This document shows, in pieces, positions 1 through 12,300 of a DNA stretch of 60,000 nt. Numbering within the stretch: the stretch's first letter is position 1; each line of letters begins with the position of its first letter. The DNA comes from Acanthaster planci (Eukaryota; Echinodermata; Asteroidea; Valvatida; Acanthasteridae), in NCBI RefSeq assembly GCF_001949145.1, contig NW_019091452.1:64001-124000 (forward strand), written 5' to 3'. A program made the translations under genes and the position numbers. The notes under the pieces were generated by a model. That model was not told where the DNA came from, ran no database searches, and worked only from the letters and a program-made list of their open reading frames with translations.

Positions 1-218
1 CGTTTCAGTTTGCATTACAAAGAGCAAGCTGAGCTGCTAAATTTAGTACATCACTAAGATTGGAATCCTGATGAGAATGGATATGGGTGAAAATGTTGAA
101 GGTTACTATTCCATGGTTCCAGATTCTTTCAAAGGTATGTGCATCAAAAGTAACCTTGGCGAATTATGAGTCACTCTTTTACAATTTTTCCAAGGTATGA
201 AAACCAGCTGCTACAAAC

Positions 219-380
219 CTGTTGGTCCATTGGTTGTGTGGTCACGCAGTGGTCCGGTGGCCAGGTCACCACTAGCTGGTCCAGCCGTCCTCGACCAATC
301 AAAATTGTCGTCCAGTAGCTGCTGCCAATCACAGAAGTTGGAATCGAAATCGCAGCGGTCGTACGAGGCTTGAGGTGCAT
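219..380 (-). CDS. Exon 76 (last in window): start of MAM 25
   Basis: Encodes [20 protein letters not shown] and [11 protein letters not shown]. Phase 1-1, 162 bp. It resembles exon 47. The rest of this MAM must lie beyond the left edge; 1-218 shows only intron-like sequence. Confidence 0.9.
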
Positions 381-3300
381 CTGTGAAAACAAGAAATGAT
401 ACGAATAAAAAACAAAACAAAATCATTCATGAGAACTAGAAATACGTAAGCAGGAACTTGAAATGGAATCACCAACTGCTCTCTCATCTTTAAGCACTTG
501 CGCCAATGGTACCATTCCACGTCACAACTGTCCCCGGTACAGTATTATTTTCTGAGGTGACAAAGGTACTTAAATCACAATCCTTTCGCCTACGGTACCA
601 TTCCACATCGCAACCGTCCCTGGTACAGTGTGATATTCTTAGGTGACAAAGGTACTTAAATCACAATCCTTGCGCCTACGGTACCATTCCACATCGCAAC
701 TGTCCCTGGTAGAGTATGATTTTCTTAGGTGACAATGGTGCCACAATCACAGCCCTTCACAAAGTTGGACATTCCACATTGTCAAACCAAGTGGTCTGCT
801 GGGAATGGCCATCCATTGTGCGTTATTAAACTCACAAGTGGCATGCCCATGATGGTAACACATTCACTTACCATAAGGAGGAAGTTCTCTTGTGAACCCT
901 AAGAGGCCCCGCCTTTTTTAAGCATTTTCTTCCAACTTTATGGCAATAGGGAAATTAATACAAAAAATGACAAAGCAGTTACCTACAGGCTTATGGAGGG
1001 TAGCAAACCCTTTAACAAGAATATGTCAGGGTTCCCAGCATTTCATGGGAACAAATTCGCTGACGTTTTCCTGATTTTTCCCTAGTAGTAAAAGATTCCA
1101 GGATCATCATTTTGGCTTTATGGTCTGATAATGGGTGTTCGAGTTGCAGTTTATGAGGATACAGGTGCACCACTGTGACATTGATACAGAGGGAAAGAGG
1201 CATTTACTACAAGTACACTGAGCTATACTGCAAAGTCACCATAGCCATGCATCATCCAGAGAATTTGCTGTTTGGTATGGGCAAGAGGCGAGAAAGTCTG
1301 ACCACTGGACAAACAAAATTCCCTGATTTTTCCCTGATTTGAGAGACTTTTCTCAAATTCCCTGACTTTTCCCTGATTGGAAAAAAAGGAGGTCCTTTTC
1401 CATGGTTTCCCTGATTTCCAGGTTGGCTGGGAAGCCTGATATGTGTATCATGTGTCATGTACCACACTAACAAAAAATGAAAATACCAGTGACAGGTTAT
1501 TCACACGAGCATGACAGAAATATAAAAGTCACAGGAAGATTTCTGACGTATACAGCAACTTCAAACAACTATGACAAGAAGTCCCATGCGCTTTCATTTC
1601 TGTCTGAGATGACTTACTGCAGACTGAGACTGCCTCGTCTGAGTAATCGCCACAGTCATCGCTGAAGTCACAGACACGGTCGTTGTTGACGCAAGCCTGA
1701 CTGGCACACCGGAACTGGTTTGTTCCACAACTCCCAGAAACGGGCTCTGCAAGCAGGTACAAGGAATAAAATTTGTAATGAACAAATGTTTACCAATATT
1801 TTGAAACCTGCATATTCAAGTTCGTGATTCTTGAACATCAGTTTTCGTGTGGACGAAAAAGACAATTTATGATTATTCCCAAAATAGTCCCGGCAATCTC
1901 GTCAGCACAAGCTCGTCACATTTTAAGGAATTTTAATTTGTGTGTAGGTAGGTCTGGGTATGATTCTGGCTATGATTATGCGGGTCTCTGAGTAACGGCC
2001 TCTATGCAGGTAAAAAATGTTGACAAACCTGGTACCCCGCAACCACTGAAGCTGATATCATCAATGGCAATATCGCCGAGAACGCTGAAACTCCGATAGG
2101 CTTGGAAGACAACCTGGGAAAGAGGAAAAACAACACCAAATTCACTGTGACCAGGCGACCAGGAGTCGTTATAAACTAACTCTGCACTTCACCACTGGTA
2201 TGCCATGGCATGGTTAAAACAAAGCAGCTGATGAGAGCCCACAACTTCATGTACTCACAAAGAAATCACTTGGCACTCGTCCAATCGGTGCCACTCCCTC
2301 ATTCCACCGGTTGCCATGGTCCCCTGTCAGCTGTAGAGGGTACAGTATGTAGTATGTCTCCACCAGAAAGATGGTCAGGACACCGATGTCTGATCCCTGC
2401 ATGTGGTACCAGAACCGCAGCTCGCAGCTGGCGGCCGAGTTGCGGAGGGTGGGGCTGTGAAGCTCCGCCCATGCAGAGCCAGCGTTGGAATTGGAATCCA
2501 CATACATGTACCAGCCTGTGTACAAAACAGGAAGAAATCAGTACACTTAACTCTGTGGTCAGAATTTTGTGCAACTGCAAACAAAATGGACATATCGAGA
2601 AAAGATACGTCTAAATTTTGAAAGAGATACTAAGATCCTAAGTGCTATGTGCTTTTATGCGGTAGCTTAGGAATTCTTGCTGAGTATTTGTTACCTTGAG
2701 CTGTGAGTGTAGTGTGGTCATAGGTAGGTCCCGTGTTCTGGCTAGGAGTGGCACCCCGATATCGCACCCAGGTGTAGGCCCCATTGTCATAGTTAACCCA
2801 ATTGCACTGGTCTGTCTCAAAGGTACACTGGTGTCCTATGGAAACCAATTAGAACAAAATGTAGAAGAACATTACAAAAAAATCACAAAGACAGATTTTT
2901 AGAGAAGTTTTTCTTCCTGTTAATATCCAGCCTCTTCAGGAGCAAGTTGGCAAACGATCAATGGGTCCCTTCAAATTTTTCGCAGGGTGTCAGTGTAGAC
3001 CACAAAACCTTACAAGGCAGCTCCAGACATTCAGTCTGAATTAAAGTCATAAGTTATTTAAATGAGCTTAAAAAGAATCTTTTTGTGATTGTGCAACCTG
3101 TTACTTATGACTGGTCTTTTATACGGTCTTGTCTGGCACTGGGTTTGGTCTTTGTCTGGTCACACAGCTGGTTTGACTGGTTTTTTGGTTGGTCTTGTGA
3201 CTGATCTTAGGATTGGTCTTGTCAATGGTCTAGTTGAATAGTCTGGGGATGGTCTCGTCTACAACACTGCTGCTTAGAAGTACCCAGCACCCTTACCACC

Positions 3301-6300
3301 TTAAACCCAATTCCCAGAAACAAAACTGAAATAGTAAGGATTCAAAAAAGTTGTCTAGTTTTTTCTTACCACATGCTTCTTCATCTTTCCCGTTGCTGCA
3401 GTAGCTGATGAAATCACATGTCTGGGACTGCGAGGCACAATCGCTGGTGCCGTCATCACAGGTTGTATAACATGGGTCGACAGGATCTGTGATGAAGAGT
3501 TACACAACATCAAGGCCGTCACAAAACTGACCGCTTTTCGACAAAGTGATGCTCTTTGAAAAAGAAAATCTCACAGGTCAATTAATTAAAATCAATGTGG
3601 CAGTAACTTGTTTCAATGTCATTTTTTGCTTGATTTGTTAACCTACCTGGGCATGTGCCGGTGCTTACAACGATATCATCTATTGCTATATCCCCGGCAA
3701 ACGATGACCCAATCACGGCCTGGAATGTCAACTCAAAGGGGGAGTTGTCATTGGGCGAAATGGTCACCCGTGCCACTCTCCAGACGTCATCTTTGTCACC
3801 AGAGACTGTCCAGACATTGTGGATTGTTGAGGAGTAGATTGGCCAGGTCCAGACGTTGAGCGAGCCCACCTGACTGCCGTACATATGGTACCAGAATTCA
3901 AGGCAATAGTCGCCGTCATCAAAGACACCTGAGATAAGGAAGGCGAAGTCGCCTTGCTGTCTAGGTGAAGAAGCCTCGGCATACAGATAGGTACCTGAGA
4001 ATGTAAGAATTTAAATTAGACACATGTGTTAGAAGTTGAATGTTGTTTGAATGGACAACTGTAAGTGGAAAGGAAAATTTACATCTATTTTCAAACCCGG
4101 GTACTATGACAATGTATAAAAGAGAGCAGGTAAATTCTTGAAAGTAGTGAGAACTTATATATGTACATGTACCATGAACATTTAAGGAAACTTCAGCCGA
4201 AAACCTCTTGAGAGAAGTGAGAACTTAGATATTTACCAAGATAAGTAATAACTAAAGGAAGTTCTAAGGAGAGGTTTGTTGCACGTTGAAGTTGTGAGAA
4301 TCGGAATATGTCCTCGACAGGTTTGAAGATAACTTGGTATCTAGAAACTGCATGGAGAATTCAAGTTCTTGGAAATTCTAAGAATAACTTGGACTAGTAT
4401 TGCCTGTATTTAGAAATTTACTTGGATATTGCAAAAAAGAACTTAAATTCTGGAAGAAATAGGAAAATGGTGGATGTGGAAGTTGGAAGGACAATTTAGA
4501 CACCTGCTTCAAAGTTATGCAGGTAATACAGATGGATCCCTGGAAGTGATAAGGACAATTAGATAAGTACTAGGACGTTTTCAGGATATTTTGGATGAAG
4601 AAATGGGAATTGTAAGGAGAATTTGAAGCTGTAAGGAACAACTTGGAAGTTTTGCAAAGACTCTGAATGTCATTTGAAAGCTGTGAACCCTAAACAAACT
4701 CACAAACGATATCCAAATGTTTACCTGTCTTGTCCCCAGCAGAGAAACTACCGGTAGGATGGTTTGTTGAAGAAATACACAGGAGGTATAAACACCGGGT
4801 TAAGTGCCTTGACAGCATTTCTCTCTCATTAATTTGTCTACACTGTTTTCCATGTCCACATAATTTTCTCTTGGTTTGAAAATCTTGTTTTCTCACCATA
4901 AGCACTTCCTAGAGTGTGGTCCACTAATGGCCCTGTGTTATCAGACAGTGTCGCCCCCTGTTGGCGCATCCAATCAAAGTCGTCCACTGAGCCCTCTGCA
5001 TTTTTCCACGTGCACGTGTCGCCCGTCTCAAAGTTACAGTCGCCAAAGGGATTGCATGGGCCATCACTACGGAAACGGATGTCGTCGATGGCAATGTCTC
5101 CTTGCCAGGACAGGCCTGTCACTGCCTCAAAGACAATCTGACACAAGACAAGGTTTCCACAACCGAGTTTATATCTCTTTCAATCAAGCAGGCTTAATTG
5201 ATTTGATCTACATGCTTTATACTATTGTTGCATATGTCTGGTGCCTCACATTCTGCAAAAGTAACGTCTATGACCGTACAGTCACCAGACGATCCCTAAT
5301 TTTGCCTTCTAATGCAGAAACTAACCTCACAACAGGTATGACGCTAGGCAACGGCCTACTCTACGGTCATGGAAGTTGGACACACATATTTTTGCTCAAG
5401 TTCCTTAAATCTGAGTTTAGTGACCCTCTGACTATAACAATGAGAATAGAATCCACAAGAATTTCATTAAAAGCATCAGCTTTGAGTAACCCATACTTGT
5501 TTCCATTAACGCAATCTTTCAAACGTTTTTCCTCAGTTTTATTCGGCTAAACTGGATAAGTCGGTTATTAACTGCAGTCCAGCCCATCACAAGTTATCTC
5601 ATCTTAAGTCAGGTCATAAGCTATTCCAATGAACTAAGTGCATTTCTGCACCACTTTACAGCCTGGTAATTGTGACTGCTCTGGTGCTTAAACCCAGCAA
5701 GAGCTGTCGATGTCCGTTTTTACCTGGAAGTCTGTTACTGATGAGACGGTCACTTCAGCCACATACCACTCATCATAGATGGAATAATCCTTGGACCACA
5801 GCTGAACGTAGTTGTTGGAAGCTGTCATGTAGACAGTAAGGGTGCCAATGTCCACTCCGATATTGTGGTACCTACACGTAAATGATATAGTCCCAAAACG
5901 TCCATATCACTATTAATATCCCTCTTATTTAGGTCCCCTTCAATGTTTCACGATAAATATGGCACTTTTGGCATACCACATAGATGTATATCATTGTTAT
6001 TGGAAATGCCTAGACCCGCAAAGTACTGTTTGATAATGTTACTGAATAAGCTCCTGAATTGGGTTCCATGCTTTCAAAGCACCAATCAATATATGATTTC
6101 AAGGTTTGCACTGCGGATGTAGCAAGGAGATGCAGGTTACCAGTAACATCATAAGAATCTCTTTTGCGCAGAGAGGCTTATGTGGATACTTATGTGGTAT
6201 GCTTTCTTCATTGCGTGGACACTGAACATGATCCAATTTTTCATTGACTGACTTCGACATCATTGTCACTACTGTCGTTTTTATGACAATTGTCATCGCC

Positions 6301-9300
6301 ATTGTCCACCATCAATATTACTGTCATCACTGTCAACAATCAACTATTAATACACCAACTATTAAGATGATCAGAGACAGAGCTGTAAAGTACATCAGGC
6401 AAATGGGTAGTTAGTTAGTAAAGTTTTCTTGGTAACAACTCCTCCTTCCCCATGGCTGTAAATGGATACATGTGATCTATCACCATATATTCAATCAAGA
6501 TAGAGATCAAGGTTGTAACTGTCTTTGTCAGATCTTTCTTTCCATATCACAGCTGCAATAATGCCTTTCAAACATGTCATCTTTGTCACTGCTGTCAGTG
6601 TCACCTTCACTATTTAGGGGACGGCCTCAATATAAAGGTTATTAGGACTGGCATCACTATTTGGGGACAGTTCTGAATCTTATTGCAATGCTTGCTTGAG
6701 GACAGGTGTCACTATTAGGGGACAGATGTGAACCGTGATCATTTCAGTAATGTAAAAGGTACATGTACGTCAAGTACTGATGTCACTTACCAGAACTGCA
6801 AACAGCGGCCGGTGGTTGGGGCATAGACTGGGCTGTCCAGCCGAGTCACATCACCTGGAACCCTCGGAGACGACATCTCGGCATACATGTAATGGCCTGC
6901 ATGACAAATTGCACATTTGCCAGAAAACAAAACATTAGAAGGCCACAATCAAGCGTGGGGTTTTTCAAAATGAAGTCTTAAATTTGAAATGTTTTTCAGA
7001 TGATACTTGCTTTGCTCAACATTCATCTTTAGATGTACCCCATATTACAGATTGAATAGTTTAGATGCAATGTTACATGGGTAATTCCTGAAATTAGGGG
7101 TCCAAAAGCGTGACATTTGTGTATCCCTGTTACATCTGACCTTTGTTATTTAACATTGAAATATCACCAGAACCTATTTCAAACTATTACTATTTGTTAG
7201 GCAGGTAATTTGCATAAATTCATCACTCTTGGAAATTAGAAATGCGTTAAGAACTTACAAAATCATAAGTCAGATGTGACAAGGGCAAAATATTGAACCC
7301 CCAATGTCTGGAATTACCCACATACTACCATGCACAGACTTTGTGGCCACAATTTATGGGTTCTTTAAACTGTACATGGAAATCTTTTCACAAATTTCAG
7401 TTTTTTAGACTGTTTTACGAGGTTTCAGTGTTTCTTTTACGGGAGTTTTTGATTACCTTTGAGGGATTAAATAAAAAATTTGTGACTGTGACAATATTTT
7501 GCTTCACAGTGCTGATGACTTGGTCCATGCAGGAAGAAGTGATGACCTGTTTTTATAAGGAAACAACCTCCCTCCAGCAGGAAAACATGGCATGCAGGCG
7601 TGGGTTTATATCAAATCACCGCCCAATGTGCTCAACATTCATGAACAGTTTCTGTTTTAAAATTTGGTCAAGCAATATCATGCAAATAGCATAGATTCAT
7701 ATATTCCGAATAAAAAAAAGCTTTTAAGGACAACTAACTGTGTTTGTATTATACACAAGCATAAGTGAGGCTTAATATTATCGTGTTCTAATCTACAGGT
7801 TGCCATGCTAAAAGGGATTTACCTAAGTCAGTCTGGTAAGTGTGGTCTGAACCTGGTCCAGTGCCCTGACTCGGAGTACCTCCCTGATTTAGCGTCCAGT
7901 CAAAATCGTCGGCTGAGTCTTGTGTGTATCCACACAGCCCATTCTCAAAATCGCACAGCTCTGAAAATGAGTTTTAACATACACAACACTCATGTCATTA
8001 AAGATAACCACATCAGCTGCAGTGGTTGCAAACTTTGAAAAGAAATGTAATAAACCTAACAACCTTTCCCTTTAAGAAATACTAAATCGATTCACCTCCA
8101 GCGGGACAGGGTCCTGTGTGGAATGTGATGTCATCTAATGCAATGTCGCCTTGGTAACTTGGACCAGCAACTCCTTCCAAAATAACCTACAGACAAAAGC
8201 CATTATCTTTACTCAGACAAAAAAAACATGATAGAGCTGACACATTGCAAACTTTCCCGTAGTGTGTCGTCAGTCATTGTGATTTTGTTTAAGATATTCA
8301 TAAATATTCTTCAATTTGTACGAATTGATTAACACGTGACAACACAGCCACTCCCAATATTCGAACAGTCCAGATCAATATAAATGTACGTGTACATCTG
8401 CATATCCTGCATAACGTATTAATCATAAAGTTCGTCTTCCTGTGGAAAATGTATCATTCCTTGGTTCCGAGTGAGTAAAAGAATCTGAAAAACTATTAAC
8501 ATGCCAATAAATCTGCACAAATGTGTACACCTAACGCCGATTGGTCATCAGGAAGGCTATCGTTCCTTGTTTCTACAAGAATAATATAAACTTACAAATT
8601 TACATAAATCTACATAAATTTCAATATCTAGCACTACCTGGTCATCAGAAATGGTATCCTTACTTGCTTCTGCTGAGACAATATTATTTACAAATTTACA
8701 TAAATCTACGTACACGTAAATCAGCATACCTGATACCGATCGGTTTCCAAAAAGTGTATCATTCCTTGGTTCCACTGTGGCCCGAAAGAACCCACTTTTG
8801 TCCAAACTAAAGTCTCAACTCCGGTTGGGTAAGTCAGCGTGTAGATATTCAGATCTGCGACATGAGGGCCATACATATGGTACCAGAACTCCATGCAATA
8901 ACCAGCGCTCGTCACATTACGGAAGTATTGAGAGGAGAGACGGGCTGTGTCGTTCTCATTTTGACCTGTGACCTCTATGTATACATAATGACCTGGAAAA
9001 TGTGGAATATAAGCAGAATAAAAAAAAGTTGGTTGAATCTGATGGATGTCTAGTGCCCTGAAGATTTCATTGTACTTGTCTATTTGATTATGTACATGTA
9101 ATCTCCAGTCTAGTATTCTGTCAAGTTATGATTTTAAACATTAATGATGATTTGTATTTCACCTCATGGTCTGAAGTGTGCAGTTTGCCAACCTGTACTA
9201 AGCAGATTTCGGTGGGCTATGAATATAAAACCGAACAATAGTTTGCAAAGTGTTGAAAACTAAGGTGAAAATGTTCAATCCCTAAATGACGAATACTTTG

Positions 9301-12300
9301 ACTAAATACTAAAGGAATTGTTTTCCCATTTTAACAGTCATTAAACAAAAAGTAGGTTTTCAGATGACACCTGTTGGCAATCAAAGAAAACGTTTGCATG
9401 CTTTGGCCGCCAAAACGAAATGGCGTTCAATTTTTGTAAACAAAAGAAAGATCAATGTGTATAAAACATTCTGCTCCACATAAGCCGCTCTAGTCTTGAC
9501 TCGGACTCACCGTTGGCATCCCCCAACGTGTGATCTCCGGCGGGACCAGTCCCAATACTTCCTGTGGTTCCTGTAGCTAGTGTCCAATCAAACTGGTCCC
9601 CTGAACCGGTAACCTGTGTCCACTGACAGATACCCTGCTCAAAGTTGCAGTCGTGGGAGTTGGGTGCTATGAACCAAAAAAAATCTTAAAGATCAAACTG
9701 AAACGAGAGCATTTCACTGTTTCCCAAGAAACAAAAACTTAAACAATATTCTACATGTACCTTAATTCTTTATAAGTGAGGGCCACTTCATATTTCAAGC
9801 ACAAACCACAGGAAATGCAATCTTTATGACGTCAAAAGTAAACATATGTTGAATTGGGGCAAATCTCATTTAAATACATTATATCTACCTTCCTATTAAC
9901 CTTGACTACAATCCCTTCAGTGAACTGATCCCTTTACCAACAAGCAAATACTTAGATGTGGTTCGATGCCACGGTGCCAGAAACAACTCAAAAAAGAAAT
10001 AGTATTACTCAAAGCATCTCTCTCTGGAATACTGCATTTTCATTGGTATACCACAATCATGTGACTGTTATGTCAAGATCTGATCTTGAAGACTCACATT
10101 TGCTTTCCAGAAGTGTTTCTAAGCCGTAAAGATCTTCAGGCGAGACATGCGCAAGCTACACTAAATGAGGAACTGTGTTCAGTAATAGTCTGCTTTGTAT
10201 AATTTTCAGTGCAGCAGCAAACCAGAACACTCATTTTGTTCAAATGCATGACAATGCAGTGATGAAAACATTAGCGGTCCGCGACAAAGATATGACACAA
10301 CAATTGTTGACTACTTAGGTGTGGGAAATGACATTTGTGTCCCCCTTGGAGGCCTGTTCAACGGTTGATAAATGAAACAGCAGGAAATTTGGCAAATAGT
10401 TCAGTCAGCAGGGCAAGAGGGTAACTTACGATATGTAGGTGGTGGGGAGGGAGTCGTTGGAGGGGGAATGGTCGCTGGGCATAGTCCATCAGCGATTTCC
10501 ACGTCGTCAAGAGCAATGTCACCGGTGTAGTCAATCCCAACCACGCCCTCAAAGATCACCTGCCACGGAAAGACGCGAATTGAAAAGTTCTGTAAACAAT
10601 GCAAATAGTGCTTTTCAAATAAAGTCAGATTTTAATTTTCCCTTAGGGATTTTGCCCTTACACCAATTAATATCCATAACAATGAACACTCAGCGTGGTT
10701 GGAAGTTGTTTGATGGCGTTACCCACTGCTGATTCAAACCAGCCAGTCCACCCAGGCCATCTTGGTGGTCGAGTGGTTGAGACGTCTCCACCAGTAAGCA
10801 GAAGGTAATGGGTTTGAGTCCCACAGAAGTACATGTACATGTAAGCCTGTGGATTTTGTACAGGCTATCACACAACACTGAGTGCACAGTGTTACAAATA
10901 CGACAGTAAATGTAATGGCAAAACCCACAATAATAAAATCACAATTTAAAATGCACCTTTCAAAAGTCAGATTTGAATGTGCTGGATTAAAATCAGTTTT
11001 CACTTCCCCTTGGTCTATAAAATGAGTTTCATCTAAGAGAATGTTTTAACTCTCATCTGTACACTAAAAAGAATACTTCTTTACCATTGACTATGTTTCC
11101 ATATATTTCCCTAAAATGAAGGAACTGTTGCTGTGACATCACTTCAGGACAATGAGAGTTTTGTGTTGCAAATGTGAACTGCATCATGGCTGCATAATAC
11201 CAAATTCATGCTAAAGTAACCCCTGGCCTCTAACCCCTGGCCTACCCAGAACTGTTCATAAGAGGTAAGGGATAGTCTCCCTTGCAGCCACACGTCTCCT
11301 TGTTCCCCAGTCTTGGTCCAGAGAGTGTTGTTGCTGGGGTAGATGCTGGGCGACTGGGTGCAAACACTCAGCGTGTTTATGTTACTGCCGAACATGTGAT
11401 ACCAGAAGGATAGGCAAGCTCCTGAAGGTAGGCAAGACACATAGAAATTGCAACAGGACCTGTCTTTCACGGGAGAAACTGTTAGCAAAGTTGAGGTAGG
11501 GTGCAGGATGATAGAGATGTAGTCCTGTCTGATGCAAGTCCCACCACGAATCCAGTCACAAGACAAGTCGTAAGAGAACAGGGTAGATGATGACTAAGGT
11601 ACATGTATGCTTTTGACACAGTTCGTAATGGATAGCCTGCAACTTTATTTGAAGCAAGATATGCGACGGTCGGACACCTCCCCCCGGGGGGGGGAGTGTT
11701 GGATAACAAAAGTCTAAAGTGTATATTTGTTTGGACATGTACATGTACACGTAGTGTGGGAACCCCTCCGTCGAATATCTTTCTCAAATCGATTCCAAGA
11801 CATACCAGGTGTTGGATCAAGGCGCTCGCTCAGGAGCCATGCTCTGTCACCAAGGACACGAGGAGCAGAGGTCTCGATGAAGACATAGAAACCTGAAGAA
11901 AAATTACAAAGGGTTCGTGCATGAACAACTGAGGCTGCTGTGAATAGGTTACTTGGTCTGGCAGCCTATCCTATTAACTCTAACAGTCCCAAATCTTCCA
12001 ATTTCAATATGATTTTACATACACCCTGGGGGGCTAGGGTTAAATCCCAAATGTCTCTTATGATGTAGTACTGCGAAGTCTATCCTAAGATGTAGCATGC
12101 ACGCGTTCACTAGTTCTGATAAAGCCAACATAAAAGAGCAAGTGGAGAAAATCCTGAGGAGGCAACTTGAGAAAATGTAATTTTCAAAATATTAAGGTGT
12201 CGCATAGGGTAATTCAGAAAAGAAGTGCCATTTATACACTGTAAGCATTTCTGAGCATTCATGACAATACATTAAATCAACAACAGAAATATAAAATCAC

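Noticed and set aside
1317-1440. Protein-coding repeat R-E-K-S-G-N on the minus strand
   Set aside because: It is the translation of the dispersed TTCCCTGA repeat, which also occurs at 51487-51636 without a shared frame.
2210-2614. 134-codon plus-strand frame
   Set aside because: Antisense of exon 73 and flanking intron, with no recognisable motif.
4876-5550. 224-codon plus-strand open frame
   Set aside because: Its first part is the complement of exon 69 and the rest is intron. It has no domain and no splice or codon support; it is an antisense shadow.
7293-7694. 133-codon plus-strand frame
   Set aside because: Begins inside a TIR element and continues through AT-rich intron; no domain or conserved motif.
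10761-10829. Functional tRNA gene
   Set aside because: A- and B-box-like sequences are present but acceptor-stem pairing is poor and no clean cloverleaf forms; a SINE or pseudogene is more likely.
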